Positions 53,697 to 61,928 of a stretch of 64,000 bases of DNA are shown here, one piece after another. The notes below the pieces were generated by a model. That model was not told the DNA's origin, searched no databases, and worked only from the letters and a program-made list of their open reading frames with translations. The stretch covers positions 620,001-684,000 of the forward strand of contig NZ_FWPT01000001.1 in NCBI RefSeq assembly GCF_900174585.1. The letters are read 5' to 3'. The position numbers and the translations under genes are program-made. Each line of letters starts with the position of its first letter. The stretch's first letter is position 1. This DNA is from Parendozoicomonas haliclonae. Its GTDB lineage: Bacteria > Pseudomonadota > Gammaproteobacteria > Pseudomonadales > Endozoicomonadaceae.

Positions 53697-53786
53697 ATGG
53701 CTGAAGTTGATGATTTGTGGGGTTTTTATGCAATGTGGTATGAATTCCACGAGCATGATTTTGATAATGAAGGGAAGCAGGAATAA
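53697..53786 (+). CDS. Hybrid small ORF containing the displaced cydX tail
   Basis: A 29-codon frame starts at ATG 53697, eight bases after AAAGG, reads 12 element-encoded residues (MAEVDDLWGFYA), then continues in frame through the right att copy as MWYEFHEHDFDNE and ends with the original cydX end GKQE. It lacks the membrane helix of CydX, so it cannot replace it. It may be a non-functional remnant or a real peptide; in the circular element the same frame would end DNENK. Confidence 0.4.
   Translation: MAEVDDLWGFYAMWYEFHEHDFDNEGKQE
53733..53771. repeat. attR, right copy of 39-bp direct repeat
   Basis: Identical to 38803-38841. Element sequence lies to the left and chromosomal sequence (rest of cydX, then terminator) to the right. 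Confidence 0.92.
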
Positions 53787-53806
53787 AGCGTAAAGCCATT
53801 AAATAG

Positions 53807-53834
53807 AAAAAGGGAGCCGTAAAGCTCCCTTTTT
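53807..53834. terminator. Bidirectional terminator (original cydABX / SDR gene)
   Basis: An 11-bp perfect stem AAAAAGGGAGC / GCTCCCTTTTT with a 6-base loop works in both directions. It lies between the displaced cydX end and the convergent SDR gene, so before the insertion it ended the cyd operon. Confidence 0.9.
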
Positions 53835-53849
53835 ATTGGCTGAAGCAGC

Positions 53850-54701
53850 TTAGCAGGCTGCTTTGTGACTCTCGCGACTGTCCTTACACCAGTTGTCGCT
53901 GGTCTTGTTCAGGAAGTAGTCGTAGGTTCCCGGGAACAGGCGAACGATCCAGTCAATAAAACGGGAATCTGAACCAATCAGAATCCGCTGTCGCTTGTTA
54001 AGAATACCGTTAATGATGACCTGGGCAGCTCTTTCTGGCGTGGTTGTCGCCAGCTCTTCAAACTTTTCCGCAGCTTCTTCACGATCCCGCAGATTGGTGG
54101 AATCTTCGTGGAAGCGGCTGTTACGGATAAGATTGGTTTTGATCCCGCCAGGGTAAGCGCAGGACACATTAATGTTGGAGTGGCGCAGTTCCTGGCTCAG
54201 AGATTCGGTAAAGCCACGCACGGCAAACTTACTGGCACAGTAAGCGGCCTGATTTGGAGCAGCCATAACACCAAATACACTGCCAACGTTTACGATATGG
54301 GCTTCGTCACGAGTTTGCAGGTGTGGCAGGAATGCTTTGGTGCCATAAACGACACCCCAGAAGTTAATATTGATCAGCCATTCCATCTCTTCGATAGAGC
54401 CTTCCGTAACGCTATGGGTCAGCGAGACACCGGCATTGTTGATCAGTATGTCGATCTGACCAAAGTAGGAAGAGGCTTCAGATGCGAAAGCCTTCACCTG
54501 CTCCTGATTGGCACAATCAATATCTTTAATGAAGTACTGGCTGTTTTCGGGAAGCAGTTCCGCCGTTTCCTGAAGGTTTTGAGGGTTAATATCGCACAAA
54601 GCAACCTTGCAACCTGTTCTGCAAAGTTCAAATGCCAAGGCGCGACCAATACCTGAACCTGCCCCTGTGATAACAGCGACTTTCCCCTCTAAGGTTCGCA
54701 T
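53850..54701 (-). CDS. Short-chain dehydrogenase/reductase
   Basis: NAD(P)-dependent oxidoreductase of unknown substrate. The 283 residues show the cofactor motif TGxxxGxG in VITGAGSGIGRALA (about 10-23), NNAGVSLTH, and the catalytic YxxxK in AYCASKFAVRGF (about 158-162). A C-terminal extension (about 240-283, SDSRFIDWIVRLFPGTYDYF) is typical of classical SDRs annotated as acetoin or fatty-alcohol-type dehydrogenases. Convergent with cydX across a strong terminator. Confidence 0.9.
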   Translation of the reverse strand: MRTLEGKVAVITGAGSGIGRALAFELCRTGCKVALCDINPQNLQETAELLPENSQYFIKDIDCANQEQVKAFASEASSYFGQIDILINNAGVSLTHSVTEGSIEEMEWLININFWGVVYGTKAFLPHLQTRDEAHIVNVGSVFGVMAAPNQAAYCASKFAVRGFTESLSQELRHSNINVSCAYPGGIKTNLIRNSRFHEDSTNLRDREEAAEKFEELATTTPERAAQVIINGILNKRQRILIGSDSRFIDWIVRLFPGTYDYFLNKTSDNWCKDSRESHKAAC

Positions 54702-54801
54702 AGTTATGTTGTGATCCTGCGATGTTTTGTTGTGTGGTTTTTTGTAGCGCGGATGATAAAAGATTTACCGCAGTTATGGCAGATGTTTTTTGACTCAAAT
54801 C

Positions 54802-54835
54802 AAAAAAAAACCGCCACAAAAGTGTGGCGGTTTTT
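54802..54835 (-). terminator. Terminator of the first OprD-family porin gene
   Basis: A 10-bp perfect stem AACCGCCACA / TGTGGCGGTT with a 4-base loop is followed on the minus strand by a run of at least eight T. Confidence 0.9.
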
Positions 54836-54854
54836 GATGACACTTTTGTGACTA

Positions 54855-56129
54855 TCAGAAGACAGTTACGTCGTAAGTCACCAGAACACGGGTGTCTTCC
54901 CGGGTGTAGGTGTTGCTGGCACCGGCAGGATCCTTCTCGTACTTGCCGTGGCGCAGAGTCAGCTTCAGACCTTCCAGAGAGGGAACAGCGTAATCAAACT
55001 GGATGTCGTATTCGCTGGTGTCAGTATCGCTCTGACCCTTCATGTCGATAGAGCCATTGATGTAGCGAACATAGCCGCTCAGACCTTCAACCATATCGGC
55101 GAAGTCATAGCCTGCACGAACCTGGTAAGAGGTTTCGTTGGCAGCGTTAAAGTCGCTGATCATAACGGAGTTATAACCGTTAAAGCCGGTATCATCATCA
55201 CCAGCTTCCCAGCCTACAGCGGCATCGCTCCAGCCTGGATTGGAGCCGCCGCCGATGTCAGTCATGCTGGCCATCAAAGTGACTTTGTCGAGCTTCAGCT
55301 TGGCCATCAGGCCGTACCAGTCGATAGAGCTCTTTTCGCCATCGGCAATCTGGGTCTCTTTCACAAAACCGATCGCTTTGTTGGAGCCGTACTGTGCACC
55401 AACAGTCACGGAAGTCATCTTGTCCAGATCGAACTTGTAGGAACCATCCAGATAAACAGCTTTCACAGCGTCAGACTGCTTGCCGTAAGTGGCCGATGCA
55501 TTCAGGCCGTCCATTGAATAAGAAGCACCGAAGGTGTTAACAGCTTTTTTCTTGCCGTTAACTTCATAGTTCTCGTAGCCGGACTCAGTCTTGCCATTGC
55601 CTTTCTTGGCGTGAACAGCAAAAACAGTGACGCCACTCATGGAGTAATCAGCATAGAAGGCTTCAGTGGTGCTTGGCAGTGAACGGGAGTCGGAATCGTT
55701 CAGCAGCGGCGTATCAAGGATCATACGACCATACTTGAGTACGCCGTTACCCATCAGGTTCACTTTAACAGCACCGAAGTTCTTGCCGTAACCTTCACCT
55801 TTACCCTTGTTGTTCACATGGAACAGGCCGGTGTTGCTTGTTTTGTTGGAGCCCAGACTCTCACTCAGACGCAGTGCAGCGTAAGAGCTGAAGTCAAAGC
55901 CGATGATGTCTGCGAAGTAACCGGAGCTAAAATCAGCCCGGATAGCCTGTGACCAGGCCTTGTCATTGTCAGACTTGGCGGAACCGGTCTTGGTGTCGCG
56001 ATCGAAGTAGTAGTTACGAAGATGAATGTTCATGGAGCTGTCATCAATAAACTGCTCAGCCTGAACGGAGGTGGATGCGATCGCGGCCAAAATAGCCGCA
56101 CTGAGTGCGCTTTTGGTTAGGGTTTTCAT
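54855..56129 (-). CDS. OprD-family outer-membrane porin 1
   Basis: Outer-membrane substrate-specific channel. The 424 residues start with a signal peptide (about 1-24, ALSAAILAAIASTSVQA), followed by the OprD-family opening FIDDSSMNIHLRNYYFDRDT and AWSQAIRADFSSGYFADIIGFD. Alternating beta strands run to the end (DTRVLVTYDVTVF), where a terminal aromatic residue is the usual outer-membrane assembly signal. OprD relatives import amino acids, peptides or small acids; the substrate here is unknown. A second, related porin gene lies upstream. Confidence 0.9.
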   Translation of the reverse strand: MKTLTKSALSAAILAAIASTSVQAEQFIDDSSMNIHLRNYYFDRDTKTGSAKSDNDKAWSQAIRADFSSGYFADIIGFDFSSYAALRLSESLGSNKTSNTGLFHVNNKGKGEGYGKNFGAVKVNLMGNGVLKYGRMILDTPLLNDSDSRSLPSTTEAFYADYSMSGVTVFAVHAKKGNGKTESGYENYEVNGKKKAVNTFGASYSMDGLNASATYGKQSDAVKAVYLDGSYKFDLDKMTSVTVGAQYGSNKAIGFVKETQIADGEKSSIDWYGLMAKLKLDKVTLMASMTDIGGGSNPGWSDAAVGWEAGDDDTGFNGYNSVMISDFNAANETSYQVRAGYDFADMVEGLSGYVRYINGSIDMKGQSDTDTSEYDIQFDYAVPSLEGLKLTLRHGKYEKDPAGASNTYTREDTRVLVTYDVTVF

Positions 56130-56429
56130 TATTCACCACTCCTTGGGTGCTTTTTGTGTGTTTATTCTTGTAACTACCACAAACTGCAGAGTGCTTTGCC
56201 AAGCCTAAATCCTGGCAAACTGCATGCCTCTCCCTGGGCAGTTTACACAAGTGCTATGTGTAAACTTATTGTTCAATAGCTATACATTAATTGCAATAGA
56301 ACTGTCAATGATGTCGTGTTTTGTCTGTTAATCACTCAGGCTGGGTGTGGAGGGGTAATATAAGCTGAAAAACAACCCAAGGTTTCTCGATAGATATTCG
56401 AGAAACCTTGGGTTGTTCAGCGGGCGTGA
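56130..56429. other. Intergenic region between the two porin genes
   Basis: Contains the promoter region of porin 1 and the terminator of porin 2 (separate entry). No coding sequence supported. Confidence 0.5.
56371..56417 (-). terminator. Terminator of the second OprD-family porin gene
   Basis: A 20-bp perfect stem (arms AACAACCCAAGGTTTCTCGA and its complement, 7-base loop) lies 12 bases after the stop and is followed on the minus strand by a T-run (GTTTTTCAGC). Confidence 0.9.
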
Positions 56430-57908
56430 TTAAATCAGTGGAAGGGTGTAATCAATGATGATGCGGTTTTCATCAATCGCAGCACCATATCCTGGGTTGT
56501 AGCTCTTGGCTGTACGCGCAGTACCATTTCTCCAGGTCACGGCAAGGCCTTTCAGTGCTGCTTCCTGGAAGGCGTAACGCACCTGGGTGTCACGTTCCCA
56601 CTCTTTATGGTTCTTGCCACTGTCTCTGAACTCACCGTTAACATACAGAGCTGATACGCTCAGGCCGGGCAGTCCAAGACCGTCAAAGCTATAGCTGACT
56701 TTCCCCATCCAGGACTTTTCGTTCTGGCGGTTAAAGTCAAAGTGCATCACAGAGTTCCAGGTCTGGAGTCCGGTAATGCCTTCACCGCTCCATGAGTAGT
56801 TATATTCGTCACCGATAACGGCCTGATAGGAAAGTGCTGCGGACAGATGGCTCACAGAGAGTTCAGTCACCAGATTCCACAATTTACTCTTGTAGCGGCT
56901 GCCGTACTTCTTCTCATCGTCGTCCTTGCCTTGATAGTAATAGCTGTCGAGCAGAACGCTGGTCTCTTCGGCCAGTTTCAGAGTGTAGGCGGCATTGGCG
57001 TAGTACTGGGTCATGTAGTTGCGAGCTTTACCGGCCGAGGCTTCCAGTGTCAGGCCGTTATCCGCGTCGTACTTGGCACCCATGATGCCAACATTGAACC
57101 CATCGCCCAGCTTGTTTTTGTACTTCAGGTACTTGTTGTTGGTTTTGGTGGAGTAACGGTTTGAGAAAACACCATAAGCGGTCACGTCATCGTAGTTGAC
57201 GTCAGCATAGATGCCCTCGTGGCTGGATGGGGTGGTACGGGAATCACTTTCGTTCAGAAGAGGTGTGTCGAACATCATGGCACCGGCCTTGATGTTACCG
57301 TTGATATCTTCATTACCAAACTTGGCTTTCAGGTAGGCCTGACCAATCTTTCCATAGCTTTCCTGCTTGGCTTCCCACTTGTTGCCCTTAATCTTTGGCT
57401 TCTTCTCCTTAAGGGCGCCGGAGCCATATTTGTCTTCTTTGCCGACCAGTTTGGCGACACCATAGAGGGAAATGGTGGCACCGATCAGATCGCCAAAGTA
57501 ACCGGAATCCATATTAAGCATGAAGCCCTGAGCCCAAGCCTCTTTGTCTTTCGGGCATTGGATAGGAGTGTCACCGGCTGCCGTTTTTTCCACACAATCG
57601 GTGCTTTTGCTGCCCGTATAGGTTTTGTTTTTGTAATCCTTATCGATATAGAAGTTACGCAGTTTCAAATCGATGCTGGAACCTTCAAAGAAAGGTTTGC
57701 TGGCGTTGCGGGTTGTTTGCCATGCCGTTTGTTCTCCCTGCAGTTCGGAGCCGGAATCAGCTAAGGCTGCTGTGGAAGCCAGACCTGAGATCACCAAGGT
57801 CAGCAAGGAGAGAGGAGTTCGTTTGCCGGTGCGTGCGTTGGATAAAAAAGAGTGGTGATGACTGTTATCGGTTATCGGCCCTGTTCCTGGCTTTTGTGCA
57901 AATGACAT
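56430..57908 (-). CDS. OprD-family outer-membrane porin 2
   Basis: Paralogue-like porin of 492 residues. The signal peptide is internal (hydrophobic LSLLTLVISGLASTAALA at about 34-51, after a hydrophilic 30-residue lead), so a start closer to it is possible, although no obvious ATG is nearer. The mature part opens SSIDLKLRNFYIDKDYKNKT, comparable with porin 1, and shows AWAQGFMLNMDSGYFGDLIG and a shared TPLLNESDSRTTPSSHEG loop (TPLLNDSDSRSLPSTTEA in porin 1). An extra cysteine-containing loop (STDCVEKTAAGDTPIQC) is absent from porin 1. Confidence 0.88.
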   Translation of the reverse strand: MSFAQKPGTGPITDNSHHHSFLSNARTGKRTPLSLLTLVISGLASTAALADSGSELQGEQTAWQTTRNASKPFFEGSSIDLKLRNFYIDKDYKNKTYTGSKSTDCVEKTAAGDTPIQCPKDKEAWAQGFMLNMDSGYFGDLIGATISLYGVAKLVGKEDKYGSGALKEKKPKIKGNKWEAKQESYGKIGQAYLKAKFGNEDINGNIKAGAMMFDTPLLNESDSRTTPSSHEGIYADVNYDDVTAYGVFSNRYSTKTNNKYLKYKNKLGDGFNVGIMGAKYDADNGLTLEASAGKARNYMTQYYANAAYTLKLAEETSVLLDSYYYQGKDDDEKKYGSRYKSKLWNLVTELSVSHLSAALSYQAVIGDEYNYSWSGEGITGLQTWNSVMHFDFNRQNEKSWMGKVSYSFDGLGLPGLSVSALYVNGEFRDSGKNHKEWERDTQVRYAFQEAALKGLAVTWRNGTARTAKSYNPGYGAAIDENRIIIDYTLPLI

Positions 57909-58258
57909 ACGCTTTTACTCCGACTTCTTGCTAGCTGTGTTGGTAGTTAACTCGTGACTGGCTGCAAACCTTGTTAAAGCCTTGTTTCATCGTCTGTTTT
58001 GGCGTGTGTGATGCTTTGCCGTTCAGGCGATGTTCTGATTTTTTATTCGCTATGAAATAGTCAAGGACTCGGTTTTCTGCAAACTGATGAGTGAAAAAAG
58101 CAGGGGCTTCAGGAGTAAGACTGTTGGCAATTTGCCGTAATAGAAGTTGATCTGGCTTGAATTACGGATAAACACGTGAAAATGGTAATGACAACCCGGT
58201 CATGCCTTGTGATAATGCCCGGTCGTTTTAGTGGTTTTGGTTGGTTGGCGGTTTATTC
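57909..58258. other. Divergent intergenic region, porin 2 / fmdB
   Basis: No gene supported. It should hold the promoters of both flanking genes. CCGTAAT and ATTACGG (about 58134-58166) form a loose inverted repeat with a 19-base spacer. Confidence 0.4.
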
Positions 58259-58534
58259 ATGCCTATCTATGAGTATCTTTGTCAGGATTGCGGTACTTCC
58301 CTTGAAGCTATCCAGAAGTTCAGCGATGCTCCTCTCACCGATTGTCCCGAATGCGGCAAGCCGGAGTTGAAGAAGCTTTTATCTGCGCCTGCCTTCCGCT
58401 TAAAAGGCGGTGGCTGGTATGAAACGGATTTCAAGGGCGGGAAGACAAAGAATGTGTCGACCAGTGATAATCACTGCCCAAACAAAAGCAATAATAAAAG
58501 TGGCTGTGGATCCTGTGCGGCAACCAGTGACTGA
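58259..58534 (+). CDS. FmdB-family zinc-ribbon protein
   Basis: The 91-residue protein starts MPIYEYLCQDCGTSLEAIQK and has two CxxC knuckles (CQDC and CPEC), typical of FmdB putative regulatory proteins found upstream of aspS in many proteobacteria. A C-terminal Cys-rich tail (CGSCAATSD) is also seen in relatives. I chose ATG 58259 over a TTG 18 bases upstream because MPIYEY is the conserved family start. 93 bases separate it from aspS. Confidence 0.93.
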   Translation: MPIYEYLCQDCGTSLEAIQKFSDAPLTDCPECGKPELKKLLSAPAFRLKGGGWYETDFKGGKTKNVSTSDNHCPNKSNNKSGCGSCAATSD

Positions 58535-58627
58535 CGACCGCAAATGAAATTGAGTGCCCCGGTTGGCGTCCCGGGCGGGGAAACTGGCAGGTCCGGCCAA
58601 AGGCCGGCATAAAGTTTGAGGTTAATC

Positions 58628-60412
58628 ATGCGCAGCCATTACTGTGGCAACCTGAATCTGAGCCATGACGGCGAAACTGTCACTCTGTGTGGCTGGGTGC
58701 ATCGCCGTCGTGACCATGGTGGTGTTATTTTCCTGGATCTTCGCGATCGTGAGGGTGTTGCTCAGGTTGTTGTCGATCCAGACACCGAAGAAGCTTTTGC
58801 TCTGGCTGACAAGGCCCGCAGTGAATATGTTCTGAAAATCACTGGCCGTGTGCGCCGACGCCAGGAAGGTGCCATTAATCCCAATATGGCCACTGGTGAA
58901 ATTGAAGTGCTGGGTCTGGATGTTGAAATTCTGAATACCGCACAAACCCCTCCTTTCCAGCTTGATGGCTACACCGATGTCGGTGAAGACGTTCGCCTGC
59001 GCTATCGCTATATGGACCTGCGTCGTCCTGAGATGCAAGAGAAACTGATTATTCGCAGCAAGGCGACCCGTGTGGTTCGTAATTATCTGGAAGAAAATGG
59101 CTTCCTGGATATCGAAACCCCGGTTCTGACCCGTGCGACTCCGGAAGGTGCCCGTGACTATCTGGTGCCAAGCCGTGTGCATCCTGGATCTTTCTACGCA
59201 CTGCCGCAGTCTCCACAGCTGTTCAAGCAGCTGCTGATGGTATCCGGCTTTGATCGTTACTATCAGATTGTGAAGTGCTTCCGTGACGAAGACCTGCGTG
59301 CCGACCGTCAGCCGGAATTTACCCAGATCGATATCGAAACCTCGTTCCTGAACGAGGATGATGTTATGTCCCTGACTCAGGGCATGGTCACCAAGTTGTT
59401 CAAGGACGTGATCAACGTTGAACTGGGTGAGTTCCCGCACATGACCTTTGCCGACGCTATGCGTCTCTACGGTTCAGACAAGCCTGACCTGCGTATTCCT
59501 CTGCAGCTGACAGATATCGATGATCTGGTTGCTGGTGTGGAGTTCAAGGTGTTCAAGGGCCCGGCCAACGATCCTAAAGGTCGTGTTGCGGCTCTGAAAG
59601 TGCCAGGTGGTGGCGAGCAACTGACCCGTAAGCAGATTGATGACTACGGCAAGTTTGTTGGCCTCTACGGTGCTAAAGGTCTGGCCTGGGTGAAGGTGAA
59701 CGCTATCGAGAATGGCGTTGACGGTCTGCAGTCCCCGATCCTGAAGTTCCTGGGTGAGGACGTAGCCATGGCGATCATGGAGCGCCTGGAAGTCCAGAAC
59801 GGCGATATCATCTTCTTTGGCGCTGACAGTGCCAAGGTGGTCTGCGATGCGCTGGGCGCGCTGCGCTGCAAGCTGGGTGCGGATCTGAATCTGTACACCA
59901 AGGCGTGGGCGCCTCTGTGGGTTGTTGACTTCCCGATGTACGAAGAGAACGATGATGGCAGCCTGACCGCCATGCACCACCCGTTCACTTCCCCAACCTG
60001 TACACCGGAAGAGCTGGAAGCCAACCCGAGTGCCGCTCTGTCCCGTGCCTACGATATGGTTCTGAACGGTTATGAAGTGGGTGGCGGTTCCATCCGTATC
60101 CACAATCAGGATATGCAGCAGGCGGTATTCCGCGTTCTGAATATCCAGGAAGAGGAGCAGCGTGAGAAGTTCGGCTTCCTGCTGGACGCTCTGAAGTACG
60201 GTGCACCGCCTCACGGTGGTCTGGCCTTTGGTCTGGACCGTCTGGTGATGCTGCTGTGCGGTACTGAGAACATTCGTGAAGTGATTGCCTTCCCGAAAAC
60301 TCAGTCTGCCTCCTGTGTGATGACCCAGGCGCCAAGCGCGGTTGATGTTCAGCAGCTGCACGAGCTGAATATCCGTATCCGTCGCGATCCGGCCTCTGCG
60401 ACCAGCCACTGA
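58628..60412 (+). CDS. aspS: Aspartyl-tRNA synthetase
   Basis: Charges tRNA-Asp. From ATG 58628 (GAGG seven bases before; an upstream TTG is part of that region) it has 594 residues. It has the N-terminal OB anticodon-binding domain ([21 protein letters not shown], about 15-35), the class II catalytic core with motif 2 ([19 protein letters not shown]), the bacterial GAD insertion domain (about 280-420) and motif 3 ([14 protein letters not shown]). Bacterial-type AspRS; whether it discriminates against tRNA-Asn cannot be read here. Confidence 0.98.
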   Translation: MRSHYCGNLNLSHDGETVTLCGWVHRRRDHGGVIFLDLRDREGVAQVVVDPDTEEAFALADKARSEYVLKITGRVRRRQEGAINPNMATGEIEVLGLDVEILNTAQTPPFQLDGYTDVGEDVRLRYRYMDLRRPEMQEKLIIRSKATRVVRNYLEENGFLDIETPVLTRATPEGARDYLVPSRVHPGSFYALPQSPQLFKQLLMVSGFDRYYQIVKCFRDEDLRADRQPEFTQIDIETSFLNEDDVMSLTQGMVTKLFKDVINVELGEFPHMTFADAMRLYGSDKPDLRIPLQLTDIDDLVAGVEFKVFKGPANDPKGRVAALKVPGGGEQLTRKQIDDYGKFVGLYGAKGLAWVKVNAIENGVDGLQSPILKFLGEDVAMAIMERLEVQNGDIIFFGADSAKVVCDALGALRCKLGADLNLYTKAWAPLWVVDFPMYEENDDGSLTAMHHPFTSPTCTPEELEANPSAALSRAYDMVLNGYEVGGGSIRIHNQDMQQAVFRVLNIQEEEQREKFGFLLDALKYGAPPHGGLAFGLDRLVMLLCGTENIREVIAFPKTQSASCVMTQAPSAVDVQQLHELNIRIRRDPASATSH

Positions 60413-60423
60413 CCCTGTCCTTG

Positions 60424-60452
60424 CCGGTATGGATAATTGTTATCCATACCGG
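60424..60452 (+). terminator. Inverted repeat after aspS
   Basis: A 13-bp perfect stem CCGGTATGGATAA / TTATCCATACCGG with a 3-base loop lies 11 bases after the aspS stop. No T-run follows, so it may be a weak or Rho-assisted terminator. Confidence 0.5.
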
Positions 60453-60652
60453 TTCTAAACCTTCCGCTATTTATAACTCTATTTCCTGTTGAAAAGGCAG
60501 GGATGGTGTTCTTGTGCTATTGATTTCTATATATCCGCGGTTGCCACAGAGCTGTCTGCTTTACCCAGTTGTTTGAGTGATGTTGTTACGTGGTCGTATA
60601 AACTGCGTAAGACCGGTCTACCGTTGGCCGGTGTTAAATTTGAGGAGATTCA

Positions 60653-61849
60653 ATGTCTTTTACCCTATGGCAGACGCTGGCGCTGGCTATTCTTGTGCTG
60701 TTTCTGGGGCGGGGACTGAACACGGTTGTTCCCTTCTTTCGTGATTTCAATATTCCAGAGCCGGTCACCGGGGGCTTTCTGGCTTCCCTGATTTTTGGTG
60801 CTATCTATCTGATCTTTGGCATTGAAGTTGATTTCTATCTGGATACTCGCAACAGCCTGTTGCTGGTGTTCTATAGCACCATTGGCCTCTCTTCCCAGTT
60901 CTCAACGCTGAGAGCGGGCGGTCTTCCGCTGATTATCCTGTTAACGGCAGCCAGTCTGTTCCTGTTGGTGCAGAACGGTGTCGGTGTGGGCGTTGCCGAG
61001 CTGACCGGGATTAACCCGATTTATGGTGTTATTGGTGGCTCGGTCACACTCAGTGGTGGCCATGGTACAGCGTTTGCCTGGGCGCCCATTATTGCCGAGC
61101 AGTATGGTTTGAAGAATGCTGCCGAAGCGGGTGCGGCCTGTGCAACCTTTGGTCTGATTCTGGGTGGTCTTGTTGGTGGGCCGGTTGCCCGTAAGCTGAT
61201 TGCTCGGGATGGACTGAAGCCAAACAGCTCCGAACATATCACTATCGGTTCCCGTTATGGTGAAGAACACGAGCCGATTGATGCCGACGGCATCTTCCGT
61301 AATCTGTTGATGATTGCCGTGGTCATCACCGCCGGCTATGAGCTGACCGAGGTTTTTGAGGAGTGGGGGTTCTTCCTGCCAACCTACGTGACCTGTCTGT
61401 TCCTGGGGATTGTGCTGTCAAACACCGTGCCTTATGTCTTTAAGGGCATGACTGATCCGGCAGACTGTAAATCTTTGGCACTGATCTCGGATATCTCTCT
61501 GGGCCTGTTCCTGTCCATGTCGCTGATGAGTATGCAGCTGTGGAGCCTGATTGACCTTGCATTGCCAATCCTATTGATTCTGGCTTGTCAGATCGTGGTG
61601 CTGGTGGTGTTCAGTTATTTCATACTCTTTCCGGTACTGGGAAGAGATTATGACTCGGCGGTGATGTGTAGCGGTTATATGGGGATGGCTCTGGGGGCAA
61701 CGCCGAATGCGATTGCTAATATGACAGCTGTTACCAAGCATTACGGACCATCTGCTAAAGCATTCCTGGTGGTGCCGTTGGTGGGTGCCTTCTTTATCGA
61801 TATTGCTAATTCGCTCGTGATTCAGATGTTCCTGAGCTGGGTAGGCTAA
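60653..61849 (+). CDS. gltS: Sodium/glutamate symporter GltS
   Basis: Sodium-coupled glutamate importer in the inner membrane. The 398 residues have ten or more transmembrane helices in two inverted halves and follow GltS: FTLWQTLALAILVLFLGRGL at the start, PEPVTGGFLASL-like IPEPVTGGFLASLIFG, GGSVTLSGGHGTAFAWAPII and GYMGMALGATPNAIANM (the paired re-entrant loop motifs). GAGGAG precedes the ATG. A strong terminator follows. Confidence 0.96.
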   Translation: MSFTLWQTLALAILVLFLGRGLNTVVPFFRDFNIPEPVTGGFLASLIFGAIYLIFGIEVDFYLDTRNSLLLVFYSTIGLSSQFSTLRAGGLPLIILLTAASLFLLVQNGVGVGVAELTGINPIYGVIGGSVTLSGGHGTAFAWAPIIAEQYGLKNAAEAGAACATFGLILGGLVGGPVARKLIARDGLKPNSSEHITIGSRYGEEHEPIDADGIFRNLLMIAVVITAGYELTEVFEEWGFFLPTYVTCLFLGIVLSNTVPYVFKGMTDPADCKSLALISDISLGLFLSMSLMSMQLWSLIDLALPILLILACQIVVLVVFSYFILFPVLGRDYDSAVMCSGYMGMALGATPNAIANMTAVTKHYGPSAKAFLVVPLVGAFFIDIANSLVIQMFLSWVG

Positions 61850-61865
61850 GCTAAGGCCCCTTAGT

Positions 61866-61906
61866 AAAAATGACCTGCTCCCTGCAAAAGGGAGCGGGTC
61901 ATTTTT
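61866..61906. terminator. Bidirectional terminator gltS / unknown gene
   Basis: A 17-bp stem (one G-T pair) from AAAAATGACCTGCTCCC to GGGAGCGGGTCATTTTT with a 7-base loop lies between convergent genes and has T-runs on both strands. Confidence 0.92.
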
Positions 61907-61928
61907 GTTGTTAAGCGGTTTTTCAGGG

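Larger units (their letters stand above)
38803..53771. mobile_element. 15-kb integrative element inserted in cydX
   Basis: Bounded by perfect 39-bp direct repeats, with a tyrosine integrase at the right end pointing inward. Cargo: serine recombinase, lone small terminase, TPR-nuclease, complete type I restriction-modification operon with two extra genes, replication-like protein, DUF4224 and PrtN-family proteins. Base composition varies strongly inside (AT-rich around 40730-42370 and 49560-50460). Candidate integrase arm sites GGGAGTAAAT occur near both ends (38873-38882, an inverted GGGAGTAAA copy at 38887-38895, 53609-53618, and the variant GGGAGTGAAT at 53621-53630). Confidence 0.9.

Noticed and set aside
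53733-53786. Second functional cydX copy
   Set aside because: It contains only the last third of cydX without the membrane helix; it is explained by att-site duplication, not by gene duplication.
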